Assembly: GCA_944392125.1 (NCBI GenBank) | Contig: CALXVP010000005.1 | Location: forward strand, 48,990 to 112,989 | Source: an uncultured Alphaproteobacteria bacterium | GTDB taxonomy: Bacteria; Pseudomonadota; Alphaproteobacteria; CAAHEQ01; UBA3637 | Direction: 5' to 3' | DNA: 64,000 nt | Shown here: one piece after another, positions 18,081 through 26,137 of the stretch | Numbering within the stretch: position 1 is the first letter of the stretch | How the letters are laid out: every line of letters begins with the position of its first letter | The notes under the pieces: model-generated | Told to the model about the DNA's origin: nothing | The model's input: the letters and a program-made list of their open reading frames with translations, nothing else | Database searches by the model: none | Made by a program: the position numbers and the translations under genes

Positions 18081-18845
18081 ATGAATAAAATCATCTTATA
18101 TGTAATGGGAGCCTTATTGCTATCAAATACCGCAATGGCGCAAATTCAAATTTTAACGCCTTATCCGGTGAGCGAAAATTTATCATATCCCGAGAAGATA
18201 TTGCAAACGGTATATGCGCAATTATCCGGCGAGGATGATAAAGAAAAAAATGAACAAGATAAGAAAAAAATTGAAATGCGCGATCCGAAAAAAGATTCTG
18301 CCGAGGTTAAGACAAATCAAGGAAATCCGGAAAGTTCGGAATTCCCGCCTTACGGGGATGATAAGTTGAGAGCGGCCTTATCAAAAAAGGAACCGTCAAT
18401 TCCGGAAGTGGAAAATGTTATTAAAGAAACGTTTGCTTATCAATCGGAAACATTGAATGAAAAAAGTAATGTGGAAGTGGATAAGAAATCATCCGATACA
18501 GCGGCTGAAGCGGAAGACGGCACTTTGGAAAAATTGCAAATGCAAACGATATTAACGTATGAAAACGGCAGAGCTTTGGCTCGACGAGCGTTGGATTTGG
18601 TGGAAAAGGCTCAAAAAGATGCCGAAGAGATTAAAGCCGAAAATGATGCACGTACGACAACCGGTTCTATCCAAAAAGGCATGCCCTCATCTGTTATGTT
18701 TCGCACGCATCAGTTGCTGAATGAAATTGCAACCTTGCGGAATAGTTATATTGAAATTAATGCAATTAACACAATTCAAGGAACGGAAGTCTCAAAGTCG
18801 GGCGGCGTTGTTGAAGGTATGTTAAAAACGGTAACGGGAGGCTAA
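18081..18845 (+). CDS. Exported helical protein, T4SS locus (3 of 6)
   Basis: 254 residues; signal peptide MNKIILYVMGALLLSNTAMA with cleavage before QIQ. A highly charged, low-complexity middle (residues ~50-145) leads to a helical C-terminal part (LTYENGRALARRALDLVEKA, then HQLLNEIATLRNSYIEINAI). That C-terminal arrangement, a basic/Ala helix, a short gap and a helix rich in Asn/Leu/Ile, is shared in outline with the other exported proteins of this run, suggesting divergent paralogues. AAGGAGG precedes the start. No family recognised. Confidence 0.75.
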   Translation: MNKIILYVMGALLLSNTAMAQIQILTPYPVSENLSYPEKILQTVYAQLSGEDDKEKNEQDKKKIEMRDPKKDSAEVKTNQGNPESSEFPPYGDDKLRAALSKKEPSIPEVENVIKETFAYQSETLNEKSNVEVDKKSSDTAAEAEDGTLEKLQMQTILTYENGRALARRALDLVEKAQKDAEEIKAENDARTTTGSIQKGMPSSVMFRTHQLLNEIATLRNSYIEINAINTIQGTEVSKSGGVVEGMLKTVTGG

Positions 18846-18846
18846 A

Positions 18847-19659
18847 ATGACAGGGAAGAAAATGCTTTTATGCTACTTTTTATCCGGCATGGTTATGCTG
18901 TCGGCAGGTGTGTGTTTAGCTGCCGGAACGCCGGTGATTGACTCTGAACGGGACGCAAAAGGTCTTCTGCAACAAGCCGAGTCGGCGGCAGATAAAGTAC
19001 AACAAGAAATTATTAAACTGGAAGAGAAAAAATCCGAAGTTGCCGAACATGGAAATGCAAATTGCAGTGCAAATCCGGAAAATACAAAAGAAAACGGCGC
19101 GATTAAAACTGAAGTGTTTGAATACTTATATGATGAAGTATTGGATTCCGGTTTTGAAGATGATGCAGATGAAATTATCAAACCGGGTGAAACGTATGCC
19201 GAAAATCTTGCAAAAGTAAAGGAAACATTTTTTGCTCAAGCAGAAGAGGACAGCGGTTTGACGGAATTGGGTGAAAAAGTAAACAAGGTAACATCGAGCG
19301 TTGGTTTTGATATGAGTAAAGCCGGGTTAAGCACGGAAGAAATAAAAAAAATCAGAGAAGTTCGTGAGGAGTATGCCAGTCAGGTAGCCGCCAAAAATCT
19401 TAAAATTTCACTGGATTTGCGCGAAAAAATGGCTAAAGATTTTGAATCCATTCAAAAAACGCAAACGGCCGGGTGTAACCAGTTGCAGGGTTTGATGATG
19501 GATAACAGAAATTTAGTTGCTTTGATAAAAGAAACATCATCGGATATTATGATTCAAATTTTAACGTTGGAATCAATGGGTGCTAAAATGCTGTTAAAAG
19601 AGGATGCAGAATTATTAAGTGTCCCGAAAAAAGTATCAAATGGGGAGGAAAAATCATGA
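18847..19659 (+). CDS. Exported helical protein, T4SS locus (4 of 6)
   Basis: 270 residues, signal peptide with hydrophobic LLCYFLSGMVMLSAGVCLA and cleavage near LAA-G. The mature part is acidic, strongly helical and coiled-coil-like (LQQAESAADKVQQEIIKLEE). Its end (NRNLVALIKETSSDIMIQIL) resembles the C-terminal helix of its neighbours. Starts one base after the previous stop and overlaps the next gene by 4 bases (ATGA), so products are probably made in fixed ratio. Function unknown. Confidence 0.75.
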   Translation: MTGKKMLLCYFLSGMVMLSAGVCLAAGTPVIDSERDAKGLLQQAESAADKVQQEIIKLEEKKSEVAEHGNANCSANPENTKENGAIKTEVFEYLYDEVLDSGFEDDADEIIKPGETYAENLAKVKETFFAQAEEDSGLTELGEKVNKVTSSVGFDMSKAGLSTEEIKKIREVREEYASQVAAKNLKISLDLREKMAKDFESIQKTQTAGCNQLQGLMMDNRNLVALIKETSSDIMIQILTLESMGAKMLLKEDAELLSVPKKVSNGEEKS

Positions 19660-20528
19660 AAAAGGTAAAAAATATCGGAGTTGTGATTTTAGTCCTGACG
19701 TGTATCGGATTGGGTGCAAAAGCATTTGCATCCGAATGCTGTCCGTCGCCACCCACGTGTGTGCCGACATTGGCATGTCCGTTGGAATTGGCCGGAGGTC
19801 AAACCGCTCAAGCAACGAATGAAGTGATTCAGAAAGTTTCAACAGCTTATGAAAGCGTTTCTCAGGCTTATCGGAAAGTAACAAAAACAATTTCAAAAAC
19901 ACGTAAAAAAATCGTCTCGGCAGTTGATAGTGTGAAAAACGCGGTGTCCAATGCGGCAAAGTGGCCGGTGGAATATGTGGGAAAGCAGGCGGGTCTTTTA
20001 AAAGATGAAGAAGAGGATAAGGCAGGCGTTACGCAAGATAATTCACATAGTGATTCAACAAAAGTGAGTGAACGAATTGCAAAGAATTTGGAAACGTATG
20101 AGGAAGAAACAAAGAGCGACTATGCCAGCGAGTATTTTACGGTTGAACGCCGGCGTTATATTCGTCAACAAGCAACTATTACATTAATGGCGCGGATGCT
20201 GACGATTAAGGCCAAGTTAAAAGATTTGAAAGAATTGGTTGATGAAGTTGCCGGTGATGTCGAAAAGAGTGAAGCGCAAGCGAGCGCCTCATCGGATGGC
20301 TCAATGGATACGACTGCCAACAATGAGACAATTATATTGAAATCTAATCAACAATTAAGATTAATCTGGTTTAAATTGTTGGCATATCAGCGCACGATTG
20401 AAGCCATTAAATTGGAGTTTGCTGCCAATCAATCTATTTCGGGAATGAAAATTGTAAAGAAAGTTCCGGAAATACAGTCATCCGGTTCTGACGGCGGTGG
20501 AACAATTAAAACAACGGGGGATAAATAA
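19656..20528 (+). CDS. Exported helical protein, T4SS locus (5 of 6)
   Basis: 290 residues with a signal peptide (VVILVLTCIGLGAKAFAS). The mature N-terminus is unusual, with cysteines and prolines (ECCPSPPTCVPTLACPLEL), then a long helix (residues ~55-100). The C-terminal half has YIRQQATITLMARMLTIKAK and, further on, LKSNQQLRLIWFKLLAYQRT. The latter resembles the ending of VirB5-type minor pilins (Asn/Gln-rich start, long Leu/Ala helix), which is the best, still weak, hint of function for the series. It overlaps both neighbours (4 and 1 base). Confidence 0.75.
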   Translation: MKKVKNIGVVILVLTCIGLGAKAFASECCPSPPTCVPTLACPLELAGGQTAQATNEVIQKVSTAYESVSQAYRKVTKTISKTRKKIVSAVDSVKNAVSNAAKWPVEYVGKQAGLLKDEEEDKAGVTQDNSHSDSTKVSERIAKNLETYEEETKSDYASEYFTVERRRYIRQQATITLMARMLTIKAKLKDLKELVDEVAGDVEKSEAQASASSDGSMDTTANNETIILKSNQQLRLIWFKLLAYQRTIEAIKLEFAANQSISGMKIVKKVPEIQSSGSDGGGTIKTTGDK

Positions 20529-22093
20529 TGAATCAAAAGAAAACAAGATGCGGACAACACTTGCTTTGCGGAGTGATGACGGGAGCAATCCTATTCGCAG
20601 GGTTTTCGGTCGGGCAGGCGATGGCGCAGTTTGCACAGGTACAGCCTTATATTTCACCAAAAAAAGAAATAACGGTTCCCGAAAATTATCAAACGTATTT
20701 ATTGGAAGCCATGAGTCTTCACTCAACGCAGTATCAGATGAATACGCTGTTGGGAACAACGCACGCAAATGTTGTGGCAACAGATGCACAAGTAGCCGTG
20801 TTGGATGAGCAATTAACGGCTTTAACGACTTGTAACGAAGAAAGATTATCCGACGTTTATCAAGATCCGAAAGCTGCATGGGAGAAGATGACGGGAGAGT
20901 ATGCAAATCGGGTAAATAATTTAAAGATTTATATTAACGCATCAGAACCGAGTCAAAAAGAAGACAACGCGGAGCAGGCGTTTCCGACATGGCGTGTCGG
21001 GCGCGATGTGTTGATTGATGTGTATGCCGAGCCTGAAAAATACGGAACGCTACGCTCGCCGGATAGCGGATTTAAGCGCTGGAAAGATCAAGATTACATT
21101 TATGCCGAACAAGTGAATAATTTTTTGGTTGATGTCGTGCGAAAACTGGGTGTATCTGCCGTTCCGGGTGTCTCTCGGGAAAACACATACTCCCAAAATG
21201 CGCAGGCGTATCAAGCATTTCTTTCCGATGTGCGTAAAAATAATGCACAGCGGTATAATCGGTTAAGCAAGGATCAACTTTCATTTCCGCTACCGCCGGA
21301 TCCGTTACCGCCGGCAAACGAAATTATTAAGCTGACGCAGGATTCTTCACAAGGACAACTTTTCCCCGCTATGCCGGACCCATGGGCTTATTATACGAAA
21401 AATCCAAATGTCAAACGATTACCGAACGGGGAAATGAGCGAGTACTATCAACCGAATTCTTTGCGCTTGCGAATGGATGTCGCTTCAAAAAATATAGATA
21501 ATCGATTTGAGGTGTTTCAACGCAAGAAAACAAGTTTGGTAACAACAAAGGAAACAGCACGTTTGAATCGAGCCGCACAAGATAATGAAAAGGCGGCAGT
21601 TGAAAGCAGTTTGAAACAACTGGGGATTCAGATGCCGTTTGATATTGAGTATCCCGAAGCACTTAAAGAGGAATTGGTAAAACGCAAACGTGTCGCCATA
21701 GAAAAGGCGCGCACTTTACTGGCCGCCAAAGCCGAGTATGATGCTTCCGGTCTGAGCGATAGGTTAGTTAAATTCCAATCCTTAACACTGCAAGATAAAT
21801 TAAAAGCGCTGGATGAAATTGATCGCAATTCAGAGGATTATGCAACGGCAATTACGCTCTTGAATGCAGATCAAAAAGTGCAAGATGAAATCTTTTTGGA
21901 TGCCATGGAAAAAGATATAAACGGTGAAGCCATGCTGACGCAGGTAAACGCCAAAGATGCGGAACAGTTAGTCAAAGCAGCACGTGCGCAAGGTGAATTG
22001 GTGCGCACCATTCAGGAAGAACAGCGCAAATATTTGGAAAAAGAACGCGCCAAGAAACTGAATGCCGATTGCTTCTTTGACGGCGATTTATAA
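20528..22093 (+). CDS. Large exported helical protein, T4SS locus (6 of 6)
   Basis: 521 residues. The signal peptide is hydrophobic around residues 15-33 with cleavage at AMA-Q. A helical N-terminal part is followed by a Pro-rich stretch near residue 260 (SFPLPPDPLPPANEI) and a coiled-coil C-terminal half with many charged residues, ending in ADCFFDGDL. No known family recognised. It starts by a 1-base overlap with the previous gene and is followed 16 bases later by a VirB8-like gene, so a role in T4SS assembly at the periplasm is inferred from context only. Confidence 0.75.
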   Translation: MNQKKTRCGQHLLCGVMTGAILFAGFSVGQAMAQFAQVQPYISPKKEITVPENYQTYLLEAMSLHSTQYQMNTLLGTTHANVVATDAQVAVLDEQLTALTTCNEERLSDVYQDPKAAWEKMTGEYANRVNNLKIYINASEPSQKEDNAEQAFPTWRVGRDVLIDVYAEPEKYGTLRSPDSGFKRWKDQDYIYAEQVNNFLVDVVRKLGVSAVPGVSRENTYSQNAQAYQAFLSDVRKNNAQRYNRLSKDQLSFPLPPDPLPPANEIIKLTQDSSQGQLFPAMPDPWAYYTKNPNVKRLPNGEMSEYYQPNSLRLRMDVASKNIDNRFEVFQRKKTSLVTTKETARLNRAAQDNEKAAVESSLKQLGIQMPFDIEYPEALKEELVKRKRVAIEKARTLLAAKAEYDASGLSDRLVKFQSLTLQDKLKALDEIDRNSEDYATAITLLNADQKVQDEIFLDAMEKDINGEAMLTQVNAKDAEQLVKAARAQGELVRTIQEEQRKYLEKERAKKLNADCFFDGDL

Positions 22094-22109
22094 CGGAGAT
22101 TGAAAAAAG

Positions 22110-22748
22110 ATGTTTTCAAAATTACGCACACAAAATCTCGTTTACGGTATGGGTGAGGGGTTAGCTAAATTCTGGATGGTGATTGCATCTATCATCATCG
22201 GCATAAACTTATTTTTGATTTTAACGCTGATACAAATGGCGCCGAAATTGCAAGTGATTGCACAGATATTAACAACGTCGCCCATGCAGTCAAACCAGCT
22301 GTTGCAAACGGAACCCTTTTCGTATACTGCGGGAGATAAAAAATTAATTGATGAAACGTTGATTCGTTATTATATGGATTCGCGATATGCTTCTTTTCAA
22401 GACAAAGATGAAATGCAACGACGCTGGGGTGGAGCAGGTCCGGTAGCACGGCTTTCAACACAAGATGTTTATCGCAAATTTGCCGGAGATTTGAAAGAAA
22501 AGCTGACGGCTGTGAACAATTCGAATACGACGACGAATGTGGATATTATTTCCATTTCGCGACTGGATAATATTTTTACGATTGAATTTGATGTATATAC
22601 ATACGGACGGGGAAATGTGCGTTCGCAAAGAAAGGTTGCCGTTGTGACTGTCGGATACAACCCGGGACGGCGCTTTTTTAATGCTTCTTACTCCAATCCG
22701 TTCGGGATGTTTGTGAAATCGTATCAAGAATCGGTGAAAAAAGGGTAG
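22110..22748 (+). CDS. VirB8-like T4SS inner-membrane protein, first copy
   Basis: 212 residues with one N-terminal membrane helix (residues ~21-43, FWMVIASIIIGINLFLIL) and a periplasmic domain of the NTF2-like VirB8 type. Signs are the LIRYYMDSRYASFQDKDEMQRRWG helix (note ERRWG at the same place in the second copy) and the C-terminal SNPFGMFVKSYQES, corresponding to the NPLGFxVxxY motif of VirB8. VirB8 is an assembly factor of the inner-membrane complex. It differs strongly from the copy at 23036. IcmL/DotI is a related alternative name. Confidence 0.75.
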   Translation: MFSKLRTQNLVYGMGEGLAKFWMVIASIIIGINLFLILTLIQMAPKLQVIAQILTTSPMQSNQLLQTEPFSYTAGDKKLIDETLIRYYMDSRYASFQDKDEMQRRWGGAGPVARLSTQDVYRKFAGDLKEKLTAVNNSNTTTNVDIISISRLDNIFTIEFDVYTYGRGNVRSQRKVAVVTVGYNPGRRFFNASYSNPFGMFVKSYQESVKKG

Positions 22749-22824
22749 AAGATTGCTTTTTTTGTTTGATTCTTTTTTTTTCTGTGATAAGGTAAAAAGG
22801 CAAAACTGATTGAGAGAGGGTAAA

Positions 22825-23004
22825 ATGAAAAAGAAATTATTTGTTTTGTTATTTTTGGGAATGGTTGCGTTTGTAGCGGCTTGCGGATCCGTTTATGAAA
22901 GAGAGCCGGTCGGTATCGGTGCAGATTATTCGGAATTGAAAAAATCACCGTGCGCCTGTTTGCAAATTGAGCAAATGCCACAAGTGCCGTCTTGGTTCTT
23001 ATAA
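22825..23004 (+). CDS. Small lipoprotein between the two virB8 genes (VirB7 position)
   Basis: 59 residues from ATG 22825 (GAGAGGG upstream; a TTG at 22810 is less likely). The signal FVLLFLGMVAFVAAC has a lipobox with Cys20 as the lipidation site. The mature chain is ~40 residues with two further cysteines (PCACLQI) and an ending VPSWFL. Size and place fit the VirB7 slot, the small lipoprotein that stabilises VirB9 in the outer-membrane core complex, but sequence similarity to VirB7 cannot be claimed. Confidence 0.7.
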   Translation: MKKKLFVLLFLGMVAFVAACGSVYEREPVGIGADYSELKKSPCACLQIEQMPQVPSWFL

Positions 23005-23035
23005 TATCAACGGATAAAAGAATAAGGCAGGTTGA

Positions 23036-23725
23036 ATGGCGGATCAGGAATATGGAAGTCCCATAGGGGAGGATATCTCCGAAGAGGGAATGCGTGAACG
23101 GCGGTATTTATGGATGGCGCGCACATTTGCGCTGGTGTCCGTTGTTTCATTTTTAAGCACGATTATGTTAATTGTGGCTTTGTATTCCTTGTTGCCGATT
23201 GTGCGTGTTCAACCGTTTTATTTGACGACATTGAATAAGGACCAACAGGTTATCAGTGTCGTGCGACCGAATTTCCGTCAAATCAACATGCAGTTGTTAA
23301 GTGAAGCGTTTATTCGGCAGTATATTTTGGCACGGTTGACCGTCGGCTCAAATATTGCGGAAATGGAACGGCGCTGGGGGATTGACGGAATCATTAATTG
23401 GATGAGTTCGGCCGTTGTGTATGAGGAATTCAGTAAAACTGCAGATCTCGCTTTAAATCAAGCGCGAAATGACGGATTAACCCGAAATGTTAAGATATTG
23501 AATATCGTGCCGTTAAGAGCGGAACAGGGCGGTGGAAATGTTTGGCGGGCAGAGATTGAATTGACTGATATGAAATACGGAGATTCCGCACCTGTCAGAA
23601 CGCGTTGGATTGTAACGCTGAAAGTTGAATTTCAAACGACCAGAAAAGGTTTGACGTGGGAAAAACGTCTCAAAAATCCACTGGGTTTTACGGTTGTAAG
23701 ATTTGGTATTCAAAAACTTGATTAA
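23036..23725 (+). CDS. virB8: VirB8 T4SS inner-membrane protein, second copy
   Basis: 229 residues; cytosolic N-terminus, one membrane helix (residues ~31-55, LVSVVSFLSTIMLIVALYSL) and a periplasmic VirB8 domain. Typical parts are FIRQYILARLTVGSN, MERRWG, and the C-terminal LKNPLGFTVVRFGIQ, which is the VirB8 NPLGF signature. ATG 23036 follows a GGCAGG site. VirB8 dimers link VirB4/B6 to the core complex. Followed by a hairpin terminator, so the first transcription block ends here. Confidence 0.88.
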   Translation: MADQEYGSPIGEDISEEGMRERRYLWMARTFALVSVVSFLSTIMLIVALYSLLPIVRVQPFYLTTLNKDQQVISVVRPNFRQINMQLLSEAFIRQYILARLTVGSNIAEMERRWGIDGIINWMSSAVVYEEFSKTADLALNQARNDGLTRNVKILNIVPLRAEQGGGNVWRAEIELTDMKYGDSAPVRTRWIVTLKVEFQTTRKGLTWEKRLKNPLGFTVVRFGIQKLD

Positions 23726-23783
23726 CGTCAATAAGGAACAGTTGGGTATAATGATAACTCCTTTTTAGGTTGTCGGATGATTG

Positions 23784-23815
23784 AAAGCGCTTCGCTTCGG
23801 GAAGCGCTTTTGTTT
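23784..23815 (+). terminator. Terminator after virB8
   Basis: AAAGCGCTTC (23784-23793) pairs with GAAGCGCTTT (23801-23810), giving a 10-bp perfect stem with a 7-base loop, followed by TGTTT. The T-run is interrupted, so efficiency may be moderate. Confidence 0.7.
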
Positions 23816-24320
23816 GACCTGAGAGGTAAGTTGGTGCGAGGCGAGTTGATCAATTTGCCTGATATTTATTCCTTATTTGATAAACTTTATGCCGTTGGGG
23901 GAATAAAAAAATCAAGCAAATCATTCGCTCGCTAGCAAATCATTCGCTCGCTGATAAAATAAGGTAAAAAGCGACAGTTTTTTTGATTTAAAATAAGTGT
24001 GCAAGAACCTGTTTAACGCTCAAAACGCACTAATGAACCCGCGGTCCTGCGAAAATCTTTCAACGCGTTGGAAAACAAAACAAAACGCGAGTATTTTTTT
24101 CGGGTTTGACGTTCGGTTATGAATAAATAAAATAATTACTTGATAAATCGTATTATTTTAAGTAATAGCGTATGTAAATTTTTGTTGTAGCGAGGTACTG
24201 TTACCCTCAAATGAACCAAAACATAAAAAAAATCTGTTTTTCGTGCATTTTTTGCTAGACTTTTAGGGCTTTTTGGGTCTATTCTATGCACAGGATTGTA
24301 AATTTCAGAGGAGAAGGTTA
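23816..24320. other. 500-base AT-rich gap between the two T4SS blocks
   Basis: No gene is seen. It contains a 19-bp direct repeat (23915-23952) and several A/T runs. A promoter for virB9 should lie in the last 100 bases, but no sequence there matches both -35 and -10 well, so none is called. Confidence 0.55.
23915..23952. repeat. 19-bp tandem direct repeat
   Basis: AGCAAATCATTCGCTCGCT occurs twice without spacing (23915-23933 and 23934-23952). It could be a recent duplication or a double binding site upstream of virB9. Confidence 0.8.
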
Positions 24321-26054
24321 ATGTCAAAACAAAAATCACACAGAAGAATTTGGCTTGCAACCGTTGCGATGGCATTGGTTGTATCCGTGAGTGCATCGGC
24401 ACAATCCATTTTGCCGGCAAACGTGGAAACGGAGCAAATGATGGATGCCATTGCGCAAACGAACGGAGAATTTGATTCGGTGAATATGAATTACATGCAT
24501 TCGCTCGGTATGCAACAAAAAGCGTGGAATGATCCGCTTTCGCACATGGGCGAAGGGCAATCCAAACCGGGTTATTCAAAATATACGTGGACGCCGGACG
24601 TTATTTTGCCGATTCGGTTGCGGGAAGGAATGATGACGTTAATTAACCTGCCGACATGGGAATTGATTGAAAAAGTGCATATCGGCTCGCCCGAATCGTT
24701 CGGGGGCGAAATCGCGGCTCCGAACTCTTTGCTTGTTTATGCCGATCCGTCGTATTTGGGGGTTGACAGTAACATGATTATTTTCGGCCGTTCGGGGAAT
24801 CGCTATGTATTCTACTTGCGCTCTGAAACATACAATACGGAAAAGATAACGCAATCGGTTGTGGACGTGCTTGTCGGCCCGCGGTATACACCGGTTGAAT
24901 ACGGAGGAAAACTCGGAAATTTTAACGGAGCCACGACAACGGCCGGTTCGGGAACAATGGCGGGTTCCGGCTCTCCGACATGGGCAAGCAGTCGTGGCAG
25001 CGGACAAAATCCGCAAATCGGTTTAAATACGGCGTCAACAGGCCCGAAAGACTGGTTGAAAAATATACCGGTTGATCCCGAAAGTTTTCACTTTGATATA
25101 GATATGTATTTGCCGAATCCGGCAGATGTGGATATTGCGCCTGATAATGTTTGGCGTGACAACATTTTTACTTATATCGATTTTGGACCGAAAGCCCTAA
25201 CGATGACGCAACGCCCGATTGTGAACTTAATTGTGCAAGATACGGAAGTGCCGGTTGGGTTCCGCACAAGCGGTCCGAACAGTCGGTTGATTGTTGTTGA
25301 GGGAATCGGTGATATGGTGTTGCGGAACGGACAGAAAATTATCTGTTTGAAATTGCGTCGTGATCCATCTTCCGGATTGGAGTATACGGATTACAGTGGA
25401 TCACAAAGTAATTCCATTACGAAGCCGTCAACGATTAGTCGCGAACCGGTTGATTTGATGCCGAAAGCGCAAAATGCCCCCGAAACGGCAACGTCGGAAG
25501 AAACGAATGTTGCGCAAAACAATGCACGTCAGATAGAAGCGTATATGAATAATTTACCGGCTAACGGAACAACGGCTTCTGCACCGGCCCAGCAACCGAC
25601 GACGGCTCAAACGACAACGGTTACCATTCCGCAACAGGCAGCCGTTATTTACGAACAAAATATGGCTCCGCTACCCGCTATTCCGGCGCAGGTGATGAAT
25701 TCGCCGTCAGCATCGGCCAATATTGTCGGCGTTATTAACGATGTTGTTTCAACATCGCCGGCAACAGCGTCAACGAATCGTGCTATGGTTGATCGGGAGA
25801 CAATTTCGGTTGAATTGGGAACGAATGCAGATATTTCGGCGCTTGAATCAATTTGGGAAACCATTTATACGCAAAATCAAGATACGCTGAAAGGGTATGA
25901 GCCGTATTATTCCGTTGACACAACGGCGGATGGCGGTGTGCGGGAATTATTCCGCTTACGCGTAGGTCCTGTTAAAGACGTAGATACGGCGGATAAATTG
26001 TGCAAAAAACTCGGTCGTAGAGGCTTCTCTTGCTCGGTTATTCGCGTTCAATAA
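24321..26054 (+). CDS. virB9: VirB9 with a C-terminal SPOR domain
   Basis: 577 residues from ATG 24321 (GGAGAAGG upstream; a TTG at 24273 would spoil the signal peptide). Order: signal peptide (cleavage near ASA-Q, residue ~28); VirB9/CagX N-terminal domain around residues 75-190 (PIRLREGMMTLINLPTWELI, IFGRSGNRYVFYLRS); a Gly/Ser/Thr linker; the VirB9 C-terminal domain around 265-355 (EVPVGFRTSGPNSRLIVVEG); a Thr/Ala/Pro-rich linker (360-480); then ~85 residues that look like a SPOR domain (LRVGPVKDVDTADKLCKKLG, ending in CSVIRV). VirB9 forms the outer-membrane core ring with VirB7 and VirB10. SPOR domains bind denuded peptidoglycan, so this copy may tie the ring to the wall. Such a fusion is not known to me. 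Confidence 0.87.
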   Translation: MSKQKSHRRIWLATVAMALVVSVSASAQSILPANVETEQMMDAIAQTNGEFDSVNMNYMHSLGMQQKAWNDPLSHMGEGQSKPGYSKYTWTPDVILPIRLREGMMTLINLPTWELIEKVHIGSPESFGGEIAAPNSLLVYADPSYLGVDSNMIIFGRSGNRYVFYLRSETYNTEKITQSVVDVLVGPRYTPVEYGGKLGNFNGATTTAGSGTMAGSGSPTWASSRGSGQNPQIGLNTASTGPKDWLKNIPVDPESFHFDIDMYLPNPADVDIAPDNVWRDNIFTYIDFGPKALTMTQRPIVNLIVQDTEVPVGFRTSGPNSRLIVVEGIGDMVLRNGQKIICLKLRRDPSSGLEYTDYSGSQSNSITKPSTISREPVDLMPKAQNAPETATSEETNVAQNNARQIEAYMNNLPANGTTASAPAQQPTTAQTTTVTIPQQAAVIYEQNMAPLPAIPAQVMNSPSASANIVGVINDVVSTSPATASTNRAMVDRETISVELGTNADISALESIWETIYTQNQDTLKGYEPYYSVDTTADGGVRELFRLRVGPVKDVDTADKLCKKLGRRGFSCSVIRVQ

Positions 26055-26061
26055 AGGAGTG

Positions 26062-26082
26062 GCATCGGGATTATCCCGATGC
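26062..26082 (+). other. Perfect inverted repeat between virB9 and virB10
   Basis: GCATCGGGA (26062-26070) and TCCCGATGC (26074-26082) form a 9-bp stem with a TTA loop, 7 bases after the virB9 stop. No T-run follows. It could protect the virB9 mRNA or tune the virB9:virB10 ratio. Confidence 0.5.
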
Positions 26083-26137
26083 GCGCACTTTGCGTAAGGA
26101 AAGATCAGTTTGTATTATTTAAAGAAGTAGGGTTAAT

